Shown: positions 8,946 to 17,865 of the stretch, piece after piece
Numbering within the stretch: the stretch's first letter is position 1
Layout of the letters: each line of letters begins with the position of its first letter
Assembly (NCBI RefSeq): GCF_003315795.1
Contig: NZ_QMEY01000001.1
Coordinates: 186,001 to 250,000, forward strand
Reading direction: 5' to 3'
Source of the DNA: Spongiactinospora rosea
GTDB lineage: Bacteria > Actinomycetota > Actinomycetes > Streptosporangiales > Streptosporangiaceae
DNA length: 64,000 nt
Translations under genes and position numbers: made by a program
Notes under the pieces: model-generated
Database searches by the model: none
Seen by the model: the letters and a program-made list of their open reading frames with translations, nothing else
Told to the model about the DNA's origin: nothing

Positions 8946-10143
8946 ACCAGGAGACGGGCAGCGCGTCCACGCCGAAGACGGTCGCCGAGTACTTGAACGA
9001 CAGCTCCTCGTCCGGGGCGTCCACGCGCAGGCCCGGGATGCGCTCGAAGAGGGTGCGCAGGGCGATCTCCAACTCGGCGCGGGCGAGGTTCTGGCCCAGG
9101 CACTGGTGGATGCCGTACCCGAAGGCGACGTGCGGGCGCGCCTCGCGGTGGATGTCGAACCGGTCGGGGTCGGGGAAGACCCGCTCGTCGTGGTTGGCGG
9201 ACGCGCCGAGTACGAAGATGCCGTCGCCCGCGCCGAGCTTCCGGCCGCCGATCTCGATGTCCTGGGTGGCGGCGCGGTCGAAGCCGGCCCAGTCCACGAT
9301 CGAGTGGAAGCGGAGCAGTTCTTCCACCGCGCCCGGCCACAGACCCGGGTCGTCAAGGAGCTGACGGAGCTGGTCCGGGTGGCGGACCAGGGACAGCACG
9401 CTGAGCGGGAGCATGTTGGCGGTGGTCTCGTGCCCCGCGACCAGCAGCAGGAACATCATGCCGACCATATCCTCGTGCGGCACGGCCCGCGCGGTGACGA
9501 GCCGTCCGAGCAGGTCGTCGCCCGGGGCCCGCTCCGCCTCGGCGACCAGGCCGCTCAGGAACTCGCGCAGTTCCCCGACCGCGGCCATCTGGCCCACCTC
9601 GTCGGGCGCGGTGAGCAGACGGCGGGTGCTGTTCTGGAAGAACTCCCGTTCGGAGTACGGGACGCCGAGCAATTGGCAGATCACCAGCGAGGGCAGCGGC
9701 AGCGCGAACGCCTCCACCAGGTCGGCCTGGGTGCCCTGGGCGAGCATGTCGTCGATCAGGCGGTCCGCGGTCGCCTGCATACCGGGCTGCATCTCCTTGA
9801 TGCGCCGGTAGCTGAACTCCGGGATGAGCAGCTTGCGGTAGCGGGTGTGCTCCGGCGGGTCCATGTCGATGAACACGCCGTGACGCTGCCCGGCCAGCTC
9901 TTCGAGCATCTCGGGGGTCGGCGGGTCGGGGGACATGAGGGGCTTGGGGCTGCCGGGCGTGGTGGTGGCGGTGCTGATCGCCGGGCTGCTGAGCACTTGG
10001 CGGGCCTCGGCCCACCGGGTGACCAGCCACGCCTCGCCCCTGGGCAGTTTCGCCCGGACGACCGGCGCCTCGTCCCTCAGCTTCGCGTACTCCGCCGGTG
10101 GCGCGAACGGGCAGGTCCGTTGGACGGGAAAGTCCTGAGCCAT
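8944..10143 (-). CDS. Cytochrome P450 (CYP105-like class I)
   Basis: A 399-residue soluble bacterial P450 monooxygenase. The oxygen-activation helix I motif AGHETT is at about 236-241, the ExxR motif is EELLR around 274-278, and the haem loop FGYGIHQCLG places the axial Cys at about 348. The sequence style resembles CYP105/CYP107 enzymes that hydroxylate drugs or polyketides, but the substrate is unknown. No ferredoxin gene is adjacent, so the redox partner must be elsewhere. It is divergent from a TetR gene across a perfect palindrome and is probably repressed by that protein (inference). Confidence 0.94.
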   Translation of the reverse strand: MAQDFPVQRTCPFAPPAEYAKLRDEAPVVRAKLPRGEAWLVTRWAEARQVLSSPAISTATTTPGSPKPLMSPDPPTPEMLEELAGQRHGVFIDMDPPEHTRYRKLLIPEFSYRRIKEMQPGMQATADRLIDDMLAQGTQADLVEAFALPLPSLVICQLLGVPYSEREFFQNSTRRLLTAPDEVGQMAAVGELREFLSGLVAEAERAPGDDLLGRLVTARAVPHEDMVGMMFLLLVAGHETTANMLPLSVLSLVRHPDQLRQLLDDPGLWPGAVEELLRFHSIVDWAGFDRAATQDIEIGGRKLGAGDGIFVLGASANHDERVFPDPDRFDIHREARPHVAFGYGIHQCLGQNLARAELEIALRTLFERIPGLRVDAPDEELSFKYSATVFGVDALPVSW

Positions 10144-10171
10144 AGTGTTGCTCCCTACTAGCCGGATCGCA

Positions 10172-10197
10172 TTGCTTACTTACATGAAAGTAAGCAA
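10172..10197. promoter_or_regulatory. Palindromic operator between P450 and TetR genes
   Basis: A perfect inverted repeat with 10-bp arms TTGCTTACTT / AAGTAAGCAA and a 6-base centre ACATGA. It lies 29 bp upstream of the P450 start and 33 bp upstream of the TetR start. Size, symmetry and position suit a TetR dimer site that represses both genes. Confidence 0.75.
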
Positions 10198-10229
10198 CGT
10201 GAAGCCGGTCGTCAAGCGCGGGAGAGATC

Positions 10230-10847
10230 ATGGCAGGTCGGCGTTCGGACACTCGGGTACGGATTCAGCGGGTCGCCCTGGAGCTGTTCGCCGAACAGGG
10301 ATACGAGAAGACGACCCTGCGCGAGGTGGCCGACCGGCTGCGGATCACCAGGCCGGCGCTCTACTACCACTACAAGGCCAAGGAGGACATCCTCGCCGGG
10401 GTCATGGCCGACCTGGCCGACTCGGTCGACGAACTCAACGACTGGGCCCGCGCCCAGCCCGCCACCGAGGAGGCCAGGCGGGAGGTCCTGCGGCGGATCT
10501 TCGAGCTGCTGGACGGGCAGTGGCGTCCGCTGTTGCGGTTCATACAGGTCAACCAGGCGGTCATGCGGAAGATCCCGGCCGGGCAGCGGATGCGCGACAG
10601 CTTCCTGGCGATGCTCGCCATCTTGGCCACGCCGGAGATGGACCCGGCCCAGCGCTTCCAGGTGATGCTCGCGGTGGTCGCGATCCTGCTGGGCAGCGTC
10701 CCGATCATCGACATGGGCCTGACGGACGACGAACGGGCCGGAGTGGCGTTGCAGGCGGCTTTCAAGCTGATCGGCGGCCTGCCCGGGGACGACGGTGATG
10801 ACGTTACCGCCGGTCCGGACGGCGGAAAGGGGCCGGTCGCGAGGTAG
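10230..10847 (+). CDS. TetR-family transcriptional regulator
   Basis: A 205-residue regulator with an N-terminal TetR HTH (about 8-54: RIQRVALELFAEQGYEKTTL, then ITRPALYYHYKAKEDIL) and a helical ligand-binding domain. GGGAGAG precedes the ATG. It probably controls itself and the divergent P450 through the palindrome at 10172-10197. The ligand may be a P450 substrate, but that is conjecture. An ArsR gene starts 10 bp after its stop, suggesting a two-regulator operon. Confidence 0.9.
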   Translation: MAGRRSDTRVRIQRVALELFAEQGYEKTTLREVADRLRITRPALYYHYKAKEDILAGVMADLADSVDELNDWARAQPATEEARREVLRRIFELLDGQWRPLLRFIQVNQAVMRKIPAGQRMRDSFLAMLAILATPEMDPAQRFQVMLAVVAILLGSVPIIDMGLTDDERAGVALQAAFKLIGGLPGDDGDDVTAGPDGGKGPVAR

Positions 10848-10856
10848 AATATTTGC

Positions 10857-11252
10857 ATGGTTGCGCAAGTTCCTTCCGAATCCCCGGTCGTGTCCGTCGA
10901 CTCGGTCGTGGAAGTGTTGAAGGCGATCGCCGATCCAATCCGTTTCCAGATCCTGCACGCGGTCTCGTCGCAGGAATACCGCGTCGGGCAACTCGCCGAG
11001 AAATTGGGCGCGCATGTCGCCGCGGTCTCCCAGCATCTGGCCAGACTACGCGCGGCGGGGTTGGTCAGTTCCCGCCGCGATGGCACCCGGGTCTACTACC
11101 GCATCGCCAATTCGCACGTCGGCGGCCTGCTCGCCGAGGCCGGACTGCTGACCGGCTATGTCACGGGCGTGATCGAGGACGACGATCCACCGCCTCCTCT
11201 CGTCCCGCCCAGGCCCAACGTCCCGCTCGATCCCCGACTACACGCCGTCTGA
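10857..11252 (+). CDS. ArsR-family HTH regulator
   Basis: A 131-residue winged-helix protein. The ArsR fold covers about residues 17-95 (VLKAIADPIRFQILHAV, recognition helix HVAAVSQHLARLRAAGLV, wing RRDGTRVYYRI). A short C-terminal tail rich in Asp and Pro follows. There is no obvious Cys metal site, so it is probably not a metal sensor. It starts 10 bp after the TetR stop with no good ribosome site, so translation may depend on the upstream gene or a leaderless start. Confidence 0.85.
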   Translation: MVAQVPSESPVVSVDSVVEVLKAIADPIRFQILHAVSSQEYRVGQLAEKLGAHVAAVSQHLARLRAAGLVSSRRDGTRVYYRIANSHVGGLLAEAGLLTGYVTGVIEDDDPPPPLVPPRPNVPLDPRLHAV

Positions 11253-11493
11253 TCCGGCGGGCAGGCATCGCATTCTCGGCCCGATTTCCGAGTTAATGGG
11301 ATTGATCCTGACAAGGCGGGGTCTTATCGGGATTATCTCCGGTGACGCGTGATTTTGGGCCGGGAATACCCTTGGTTGGGAGCCGAGTTGTGCGGCGGCT
11401 GTAATCGTTTCCTTTCAGAGGTTTCCATGGGCTGCGGGGATGAATGTCCATCGCATTCCCCAAAGGCCGGTATTTCTGGAAGGAACGCGATTA

Positions 11494-12060
11494 ATGGGGG
11501 AAAATCACCTTTCCGTGGCGGTGCGCGGCACGGCCGCCGTACTGGGCGTCCTGTGCGCCGCGGCAGCGGCCCTGCCTGCGGCGGCGTCCGGTAAGCCGGT
11601 GCCGGGCAAGCCGGCGGGCGGCCACCACTACCTGGTGGCCGTCCACAGCGGTCACGTGCTGATGGCCGAGACCAGGGGGGACGCCGACCGCCGTGGCGTG
11701 CTCCAGGCGGGGTTCGGCGAGGACGCCACCCGGCAGTGGCGGATCGTCCGGCTGGCCTCCGGGTGGGGCCTGGTCAACCGGCGTACCGGCAAGTGCGCCG
11801 GCGTGCCCGGGCGTCCGCACGGCCGCCTGCTGCAGATCGCCTGCGGCGAGGACGGCGTGGCCGACCGGCGGGCCGCCTGGGAGTTCTCCGACTACCGCGC
11901 GATGCGCGACGGCGATCCCGTCATGCTCCGCTCCCGCCACAACGGCCAGTGCATGGACGTCTACGGCGGCTCGCGCGACGAGTACGCCGTCGTCCAGCAC
12001 TATGGCTGCCACGGCGACGCCCACCAGCGCTTCCGCGTCGTGAACGTGCCTGGGGACTGA
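11494..12060 (+). CDS. Secreted ricin-type beta-trefoil lectin domain protein
   Basis: A 188-residue exported protein. Residues 1-35 are a Sec signal peptide (VRGTAAVLGVLCAAAAALPAAASG). The rest is one ricin-B-like beta-trefoil, with QWRIVRLASGWGLVNRRTGKC and SRHNGQCMDVYGG repeats and Cys residues in positions typical of sugar-binding lobes. The ATG at 11494 follows AAGGAA; an in-frame ATG at 11440 would place extra residues before the signal. It probably binds a polysaccharide outside the cell. No catalytic domain is attached. Confidence 0.82.
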   Translation: MGENHLSVAVRGTAAVLGVLCAAAAALPAAASGKPVPGKPAGGHHYLVAVHSGHVLMAETRGDADRRGVLQAGFGEDATRQWRIVRLASGWGLVNRRTGKCAGVPGRPHGRLLQIACGEDGVADRRAAWEFSDYRAMRDGDPVMLRSRHNGQCMDVYGGSRDEYAVVQHYGCHGDAHQRFRVVNVPGD

Positions 12061-12068
12061 CCCCCGCA

Positions 12069-12108
12069 GGCCGGCGGGTCCGTCCCTCAGCGGGCGGACG
12101 CGCCGGCC
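12069..12108. terminator. Two-tier hairpin between lectin gene and glycosyltransferase gene
   Basis: Outer arms GGCCGGCG / CGCCGGCC and inner arms GTCCG / CGGAC form a long imperfect hairpin across the 3' ends of convergent genes, overlapping the last codons of the minus-strand gene. Confidence 0.45.
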
Positions 12109-13478
12109 GGCTCCGGGGCGGGCACCAGCCCGTGCTCGGTCAGCTCCCAGTGGTGCCTGCGGCTGCGCCGCATGAGCTGGACCAGCGCGCGGAAGGCCGC
12201 CGCGCTCATCAGCACCCAGTACAGCGGGACCACCAGCATCGTGCGGACCGCCCCGTGCAGCCCGCGTTCCATGCACCCGGCCATGTGCGCGAGCACCAGC
12301 AGCAGGTTCCCGGCGATCATCGCGATCGTGCCCGCGTAGAGGGCCGGGGCGCAGAACAGCGCCTCGATCGGGCGCGGACCGGCGGCCAGGTAGATCGCGG
12401 TCAGCACCCAGAAGACCGGATTGAGCAGCGGGGCCAGCGCGGCGAAGCCCACGGTGAACTGGAAGCTCCAGAACCCGCGCCAGCCCAGCTCGCGCCGGAG
12501 CGCGCCGGGCGAGCGCATGTGCACCAGCCAGGTCTGCAGGTAGCCCTTGATCCAGCGGCTGCGCTGGCGCAGCCAGTTGCCGAGGCGACTGTTGGCCTCC
12601 TCCTCGGTCACCGAGTCCATGATCCGCACGCTCCAGCCGCGCCGCGCGATGCGAATGCCGAGGTCGGCGTCCTCGGTGACGTTGTACGGGTCCCAGCCGC
12701 CCAGATCCCGCAGCGCGTCCCCCCGGAAGTGGTTGGAGGTCCCGCCGAGCGGGATCGGCAGCCGGTACCGGTCCAGGCCGCGCAGGAACAGGCTGAAGTT
12801 CACCGCGTACTCGGCGGCGAAGCACCTGGTCAGCCAGTTCGTCCACGGGTTCCAGTACTGGAGTTCGGCCTGCACGCAGACCATCCACCGCGGCGAGCCG
12901 CGGAACACCGCCACCGCCTTGCGCAACTGGTCGGGGTCGGGCCGGTCCTCCGCGTCGTAGATCACGCAGAACTCGCCGGTGGCCATGCCCAGCCCCACGT
13001 TGCACGCCTTGGGCTTGGTACGCGGCCCGCCCGGCGGGACCGGCACGACCGTGCAGGCCGGTGGCAGTACGCCGGGCAGCGCGGCGGCGGTCTCCTCGTC
13101 GTCCTCCTCGATCAGCAGCAGGATCTGGAGCCGGTCGGCCGGGTAGTTCAGCGCCGCCAGGTGGCCGAGCAGCGCGGGCAGCACCCGGCCCTCCCGGTGC
13201 AGCGGGACCAGCACGGTGTACCGGGGCAGCGCCTCGTCGGGGGGCAGTTCGGCGACGCGCAGCACGCGCGCCTCCCCGGACCCGAAGATCAGGAACAGCT
13301 TGACGCCGATCCCCACCACGTAGAGCACCGCCGCCGCGACCACGGCCGCGGTCACCACGGCCATGCCCGCGTCCAGCAGCACGGCCAGGGCGAGCCCGCC
13401 CGCCAGTACGCCGAGCGCCACCCGCTGCCCCCGGCTGAGCGTGACCCGGGCGCTGCCGTCGTCCATCGGCTCGTTCAC
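12087..13478 (-). CDS. Membrane glycosyltransferase family 2 (processive, CESA-like)
   Basis: A 463-residue GT2 enzyme. Two N-terminal helices (about 17-60) precede the catalytic GT-A domain. Visible motifs are YDAEDRPDPDQL (DxD-type metal site, about 170), TEDADLGIRI (catalytic acid region) and RQRSRWIKGYLQTWL, the Q/RxxRW product-binding motif of cellulose-synthase-like enzymes. Three to four C-terminal helices follow. The start is a GTG overlapping the upstream stop as GTGA, so translation is coupled to the GT2/GT-C fusion. Together they probably build or export a surface glycan or glycolipid; the sugar is unknown. Confidence 0.87.
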   Translation of the reverse strand: MNEPMDDGSARVTLSRGQRVALGVLAGGLALAVLLDAGMAVVTAAVVAAAVLYVVGIGVKLFLIFGSGEARVLRVAELPPDEALPRYTVLVPLHREGRVLPALLGHLAALNYPADRLQILLLIEEDDEETAAALPGVLPPACTVVPVPPGGPRTKPKACNVGLGMATGEFCVIYDAEDRPDPDQLRKAVAVFRGSPRWMVCVQAELQYWNPWTNWLTRCFAAEYAVNFSLFLRGLDRYRLPIPLGGTSNHFRGDALRDLGGWDPYNVTEDADLGIRIARRGWSVRIMDSVTEEEANSRLGNWLRQRSRWIKGYLQTWLVHMRSPGALRRELGWRGFWSFQFTVGFAALAPLLNPVFWVLTAIYLAAGPRPIEALFCAPALYAGTIAMIAGNLLLVLAHMAGCMERGLHGAVRTMLVVPLYWVLMSAAAFRALVQLMRRSRRHHWELTEHGLVPAPEPAGASAR

Positions 13479-15781
13479 GATCCCGCCTTGGCCCGGTAGA
13501 CGACCCGGTCGGTGTCGATGTACGCCCGCGTGTAGTCGCGCAGCGCCGTCGTACCGTGCAGCGCCCGGAACACCCGGTCGGTGTTGCCGGGAGTGCGCCG
13601 CATATGAATCCACTGGATCCCCGCGCCGCGCGGGTCGGCCAGCGCGGCGGCCCACCGCCGGAAGCTGCCCTCGTAGACGATCGAGCGCGTGGGCAGATGT
13701 GAGTGGAACATCACGGTCTCGTTTCCGAAGGAGTGCATGAGCACGGCGCCGCCGTCGTAGTTCGCCCGCAGCCAGGAGGCGGCCCCCAGCGCGCCGCGCG
13801 CCACCCGCCCCGCCTGGAACGCCTCCGCCTCGCGCCGGGCGTCCACGCCGTGCGCGACCGTGGCCGCCGTGGCCACCGCGCAGGCGGCGACCACGACGCC
13901 GGGCACCGCCCAGCCGCGCGCCCAGCGGGTCGCGCGGGTCGCGTGGGTCCAGGTCGTACCGGCGGCGAGCCCGCCGGCCAGCAGCGCCACCGGCAGGATC
14001 ATGACCAGCCCGAACCGCACGTTGTAGAGGTCGCCGGTGATCTCCTCGACGTGCAGCGGACGCTGCCCGGTACGCAGCGCCCACACGAACACCGGCACCA
14101 AGGCCAGCACCAGCAGCGGCGCGGGGTCGCGGCGGCGCAGCACGTACGCGGCCAGGCCGGGGACGGCCAGCAGCAGGACCAGCGGGCCCAGGTTGCCGAG
14201 CACGGCGTAGCCGTAGGTGAGCAGTGCGGTCCACCAGTCGTTCGCGGCGGCCTCGCCCTGCGCGACCCACAGGGACGGCTTGGCGAACTCGCCGGAGTAG
14301 AAGTACAGCGGATCGTTGAAGATGACGGCGTTCCAGATGACCCACAGCGCGATGCCGGCGAAGGCCGGGGTGGCGTAGAAGATCACGTTCGCCTCGACTC
14401 CGCGCGGCTGCCTCGCCGGGCGTGCGTCCCGCCAGGTGGTCCAGGCCACGACCGCCATCACGAGCAGGGCCAGCGCCCATGCCTCGTAGCGGGTGAGCGT
14501 CGCCGCGAGCGCGGCGATCGCGGTCGCGGCCAGGGACCGGTAGGAGCGGGTGGCCCGCCAGCGGGTGAGGTGGTGGACGGTGGCCGCCACGCAGCAGAGC
14601 AGCAGCGACTCGGTCATGGGGGTGCTCTGCAGGTAGAGGACGCCGGGGCAGAGCGCGAACACCGCGCCCGCCGTGATGCCCGCCTTCCGGCAGTCGGTGA
14701 GGTCCCGGGCGGTCTTGTAGACGTAGCGGGTGGCCAGGACGTAGGCGGCCATCGAGATCAGCGTCGCGGCCAGGCCGGAGTGGTACCACGCGTCGATCCA
14801 CACCAGCGGCAGCGAGAGCAGGTGGGGGAGCGGCAGCCACACGCCGCCGAGCTGGGCCAGGCCGGGCGTGGGGGAGTCGACGACGCGCCGCGCGATGAGC
14901 AGGTGGGAGATCGCGTCGGGGTAGGCGAGCCGGGACGCGGCGAAGCCGTGCCACGCGGCCAGCGACAGCACGATGGCGGCGAGCGTGACCAGGGCGAGGG
15001 TCCGGTCCCGGGCCTTCGGCCGCCTGGGCCGCCATGGCATGGCCTTGCCCAGGGAGGGCGGCGGGCCGAGGCGGGTCAGCGCCGCCCGCAGGTGGTGTCT
15101 CCAGGGGGCGGCCGGGGGTGGTTCGGTGCGGGGCGGGCGGGGTTCGGCCGGGGCCGGGGGCTGCGGGTCGCGTGGGGTGAACGGCCGGGTGCTGCCCGGA
15201 CGCCTGGCGGGCACCCTGCTCGGCGGCTCCAGCGGGCGGCGCAGGATGCGGATGTCCCCGCCGTGGCTCCTGGTCAGCAGCCGCAGGGACAGCGTCGCCG
15301 CCTCCACCCCCAGGTCATGCCGTTCCAGGACGTGGCGGTCGAACAGCTTGTACGCGCAGTCCGCCTCGCGGGCCCGGCCGAGCAGCGTCCGGGGCGGCCG
15401 GAGCCGGTACCCGACCACCACGTCGGCCCGTTCCCGCCCGGCCTCCTGGATGATCTCCGGCAGCCGGTGCGCGCCGAACCGGGCGTCCGGGTCGATCAGG
15501 AGGATCCGCTCGGCGTGGGTGCGTTCCAAGGCGAAGGCGACGCCGGTCCGCACGGCCGATCCGTGTTCCGCGCCCGGTGTCTGGTACGCGACGCGCACCC
15601 GGCCGGGGAACCGGGCGGCCAGGTGTTCCGCCATCCGGCCCTCGCCGGGGTCCCGGCCGGTGTCGTCGGCGACGATGATCACGCAGTGCTCCGCGTCCTC
15701 CATCGTGGCGAGGAGGTCCTCGACGGTGGCCGCAAGGTCGGCTTCGTCGCGGCATGTGGGCATCACAATGGCCACGCTCAC
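13475..15781 (-). CDS. GT2-like domain fused to a GT-C-type polytopic glycosyltransferase
   Basis: A 768-residue two-part enzyme. Residues 1-190 form a GT-A/GT2-like domain (SVAIVMPTCRDEADL, VADDTG, and a DPDARFG metal-site candidate). A proline-rich linker follows at about 190-250. From about 265 there are ten or more helices of a GT-C transferase (GT39/GT87-like), with AYPDAISH in the first external loop giving the expected acidic residue, and a C-terminal extracytoplasmic domain. The GT2 part could make a lipid-linked sugar that the GT-C part transfers outside. The downstream GT2 gene is coupled to it through a 4-base overlap. Confidence 0.82.
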   Translation of the reverse strand: MSVAIVMPTCRDEADLAATVEDLLATMEDAEHCVIIVADDTGRDPGEGRMAEHLAARFPGRVRVAYQTPGAEHGSAVRTGVAFALERTHAERILLIDPDARFGAHRLPEIIQEAGRERADVVVGYRLRPPRTLLGRAREADCAYKLFDRHVLERHDLGVEAATLSLRLLTRSHGGDIRILRRPLEPPSRVPARRPGSTRPFTPRDPQPPAPAEPRPPRTEPPPAAPWRHHLRAALTRLGPPPSLGKAMPWRPRRPKARDRTLALVTLAAIVLSLAAWHGFAASRLAYPDAISHLLIARRVVDSPTPGLAQLGGVWLPLPHLLSLPLVWIDAWYHSGLAATLISMAAYVLATRYVYKTARDLTDCRKAGITAGAVFALCPGVLYLQSTPMTESLLLCCVAATVHHLTRWRATRSYRSLAATAIAALAATLTRYEAWALALLVMAVVAWTTWRDARPARQPRGVEANVIFYATPAFAGIALWVIWNAVIFNDPLYFYSGEFAKPSLWVAQGEAAANDWWTALLTYGYAVLGNLGPLVLLLAVPGLAAYVLRRRDPAPLLVLALVPVFVWALRTGQRPLHVEEITGDLYNVRFGLVMILPVALLAGGLAAGTTWTHATRATRWARGWAVPGVVVAACAVATAATVAHGVDARREAEAFQAGRVARGALGAASWLRANYDGGAVLMHSFGNETVMFHSHLPTRSIVYEGSFRRWAAALADPRGAGIQWIHMRRTPGNTDRVFRALHGTTALRDYTRAYIDTDRVVYRAKAGS

Positions 15782-16377
15782 GCGAAACCCCCCAAATCAC
15801 AAAAGCCCCACCAGTTCCCTCACGACTCCCCGAAGAGCCGCCACACATATCCGACGTGTAGCAAGCTGGCGGATCCCGGCCGACAGTACGCATGCGACAG
15901 GGCCGTATCTCGCCGAACACGCCGGACAACAGACCCTGTTGGCGGAAGGGTCGGTATTTCCGGGATTTCATGCCTGCTGGATGGGCTGGCGGATAACGTT
16001 TCCCGGGCGGGGGAGATCCTTCGCCGGGCGCGAAGAGATCGCACGTCAGGCCGCTGTAGGCCGCTGTAGGCCGCGCCGGGCGGGGCGCGCCCGGGGGTGC
16101 GTATCTGAGTCTTGCAAGCAGTCGGGTATACCGGATGAATGACATTTCATTCGCAAGTCGCAAATAACGTCATCTCGCATCGTTTAGCCGGATTATTACC
16201 ACAGAAACGTAATCGTGCTGTGACATGTCCGCTTTATTCTTCCGGAGAGATTCGCAGCGGCTCGCGGGTGGGGAGGGAGTCGTGCGCCTGGCGGCCGGGC
16301 GAGTGGCGCTTGTCCAGCGACGCGCTCACCCCGGAAGACGGACCGGGCCCGTTCTGGCGGGCCCGGTAGGGGGAGCG
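15782..16377. other. Intergenic region, no gene seen
   Basis: About 600 bases between divergent genes. It is less GC-rich than its surroundings near 16140-16220 and carries a short tandem repeat of AGGCCGCTGT near 16045. Promoters for both flanking genes must lie here, but I cannot place them with confidence. No frame shows coding character. Confidence 0.4.
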
Positions 16378-17865
16378 ATGACGTTCGTGCAGATGGTCGT
16401 ACTGCTGGCGGTACTCGGTTCGGGCGGCCTCGCCGCCTATCTCGCCGGTCGCTGGATCGTTCCAGAGGGCCATGTGGGCGTGGTCCGCCAGATCCGGGGC
16501 CCCGCGCACGGCGATCCGCGGTTCCGCCGGGTCACCCCCTACCGGGCCCGGGGCATCCACGCCGCCACCCTGCCCGCCGGGCGGACCGCCTGGCTGATGC
16601 CCGGCTTCTGCACCGTCGAGTTCGTGCCCTGGGTGCGCATCCCGGAGGGCCGGATCGGCCTGGTCACCGCGCTCGAAGGGAGCAGGCGCCCGGCCGAGCG
16701 GCCATTCGGCATGCCGGTCGCGTGCGACGACTTCCAGGACGGCGTGGCCTTCCTGCGCGGGGGCGGCGAGCAGGGCAGGCAGGTCGCGACGCTGCCGGGC
16801 GGCGCGTCGTACCGGATCAACACGCTGCTGTTCGAGATCGAGACCGTGCCCCGGACGTACGTGCCGCCCGGCACGGTCGGGCTCGTCCTGGCCGACGCGG
16901 GGCTGCCGTGCCCGCCGGGCATGCCGTTCGCCCGGCACGTCGCGTGCGACGACTTCCAGGACGGCGCGGCCTTCCTGCGCGGGGGCGGCCAACGCGGCAG
17001 GCAGCCGGCGATCCTCGCCGGTGGGGCGCATTACGACATCAACCGGGCGCTGTTCGAGGTGATCACCACCGATGACGCCGACATGCTCAACGACCAGGCC
17101 GCCGCCCGGCAACTACGGGAGATCGCGATCCCGGCCCGGCACGTCGGTGTGGTGATCACCTCCGCGGGAGCCGAGCCGGGGGCGGGGGAGCCGGTCGGGC
17201 CCCTGGTCGAGGGCCATGACGGCTACCGGCTGCCGTGGGTGTTCCTGGAACGCGGCGGCCGGCGCGGGGTGCAGCGGGAGACCCTGCCGCAGGGCTCGGT
17301 CCACCCGCTCAATCCGTGGTTCGCGGCGGTGCTGCCGGTCCCGGTGCACCCGCTGACCGTGCGGTGGGGCCCTGGCGCCGGTGACCTGGTACTCCCGCCG
17401 ATCGACCTCGCGATGGCGGGCGGCGGGCTGGTGCGGCCCAGGCTGGCGATGACGTTACGCGTGCCGCCGGAGGCCGCGCCGGGAGTGGTGGCGGAGTTCG
17501 GCGGCCTGCGCGAGGCGGACCGCGACTGCCTGGGCGGCCTGCTGGAGGACCCGCTGACCATCAGGCGTTTCGCGGCGGGCGTGCTCGGCCCCGTGGTGGC
17601 GGAGTGCTTCGCCGACGTCGTGGCCGAAGCCACGGTGGGCCTGGTCGAGGCCCTGGAGTACCGGATCGGTGCGGCCCTGCGAACCTGGGGGGTCGAGGCG
17701 ATCCGCATGGATTTCGCGGGTTTTGAGGTGGTCCGGTACGGCAGGGCGGTCCCGGCGGGTTCGTCGTCCGCCTCGCCGGGCTCATTCGGACAGGGCACTG
17801 GCCTCCCGGCCGTGGACGATGATCGCGTACAGGACCAGTACGTCAACGGCGATGATGACCAGTGA
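16378..17865 (+). CDS. Membrane-anchored band-7/SPFH-like protein with four internal repeats
   Basis: A 495-residue protein starting at an ATG with GGGGGAG upstream. A single N-terminal helix (about 5-25) is followed by four repeats that open with P-x-G-x-x-G-V/L-V: VPEGHVGVV (28), IPEGRIGLV (88), VPPGTVGLV (162) and IPARHVGVV (251). Each continues to a GRQ..TLP.G....N..F.V segment. This layout matches the beta-rich N-terminal part of band-7/SPFH or flotillin-like scaffolds. A helical C-terminal part (about 380-460) could oligomerise. Repeats 2 and 3 share an almost identical CDDFQDG block. The role is not known. Confidence 0.72.
   Translation: MTFVQMVVLLAVLGSGGLAAYLAGRWIVPEGHVGVVRQIRGPAHGDPRFRRVTPYRARGIHAATLPAGRTAWLMPGFCTVEFVPWVRIPEGRIGLVTALEGSRRPAERPFGMPVACDDFQDGVAFLRGGGEQGRQVATLPGGASYRINTLLFEIETVPRTYVPPGTVGLVLADAGLPCPPGMPFARHVACDDFQDGAAFLRGGGQRGRQPAILAGGAHYDINRALFEVITTDDADMLNDQAAARQLREIAIPARHVGVVITSAGAEPGAGEPVGPLVEGHDGYRLPWVFLERGGRRGVQRETLPQGSVHPLNPWFAAVLPVPVHPLTVRWGPGAGDLVLPPIDLAMAGGGLVRPRLAMTLRVPPEAAPGVVAEFGGLREADRDCLGGLLEDPLTIRRFAAGVLGPVVAECFADVVAEATVGLVEALEYRIGAALRTWGVEAIRMDFAGFEVVRYGRAVPAGSSSASPGSFGQGTGLPAVDDDRVQDQYVNGDDDQ

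Noticed and set aside
13703..16069. 788-codon plus-strand frame opposite the glycosyltransferase fusion
   Set aside because: The minus strand has membrane helices and GT motifs; the plus frame is Gly/Arg/Gln-rich antisense.
16040..16080. Tandem AGGCCGCTGT repeats as a possible regulatory array
   Set aside because: Only two and a half copies of a GC-rich decamer; too little to separate from chance in this DNA.
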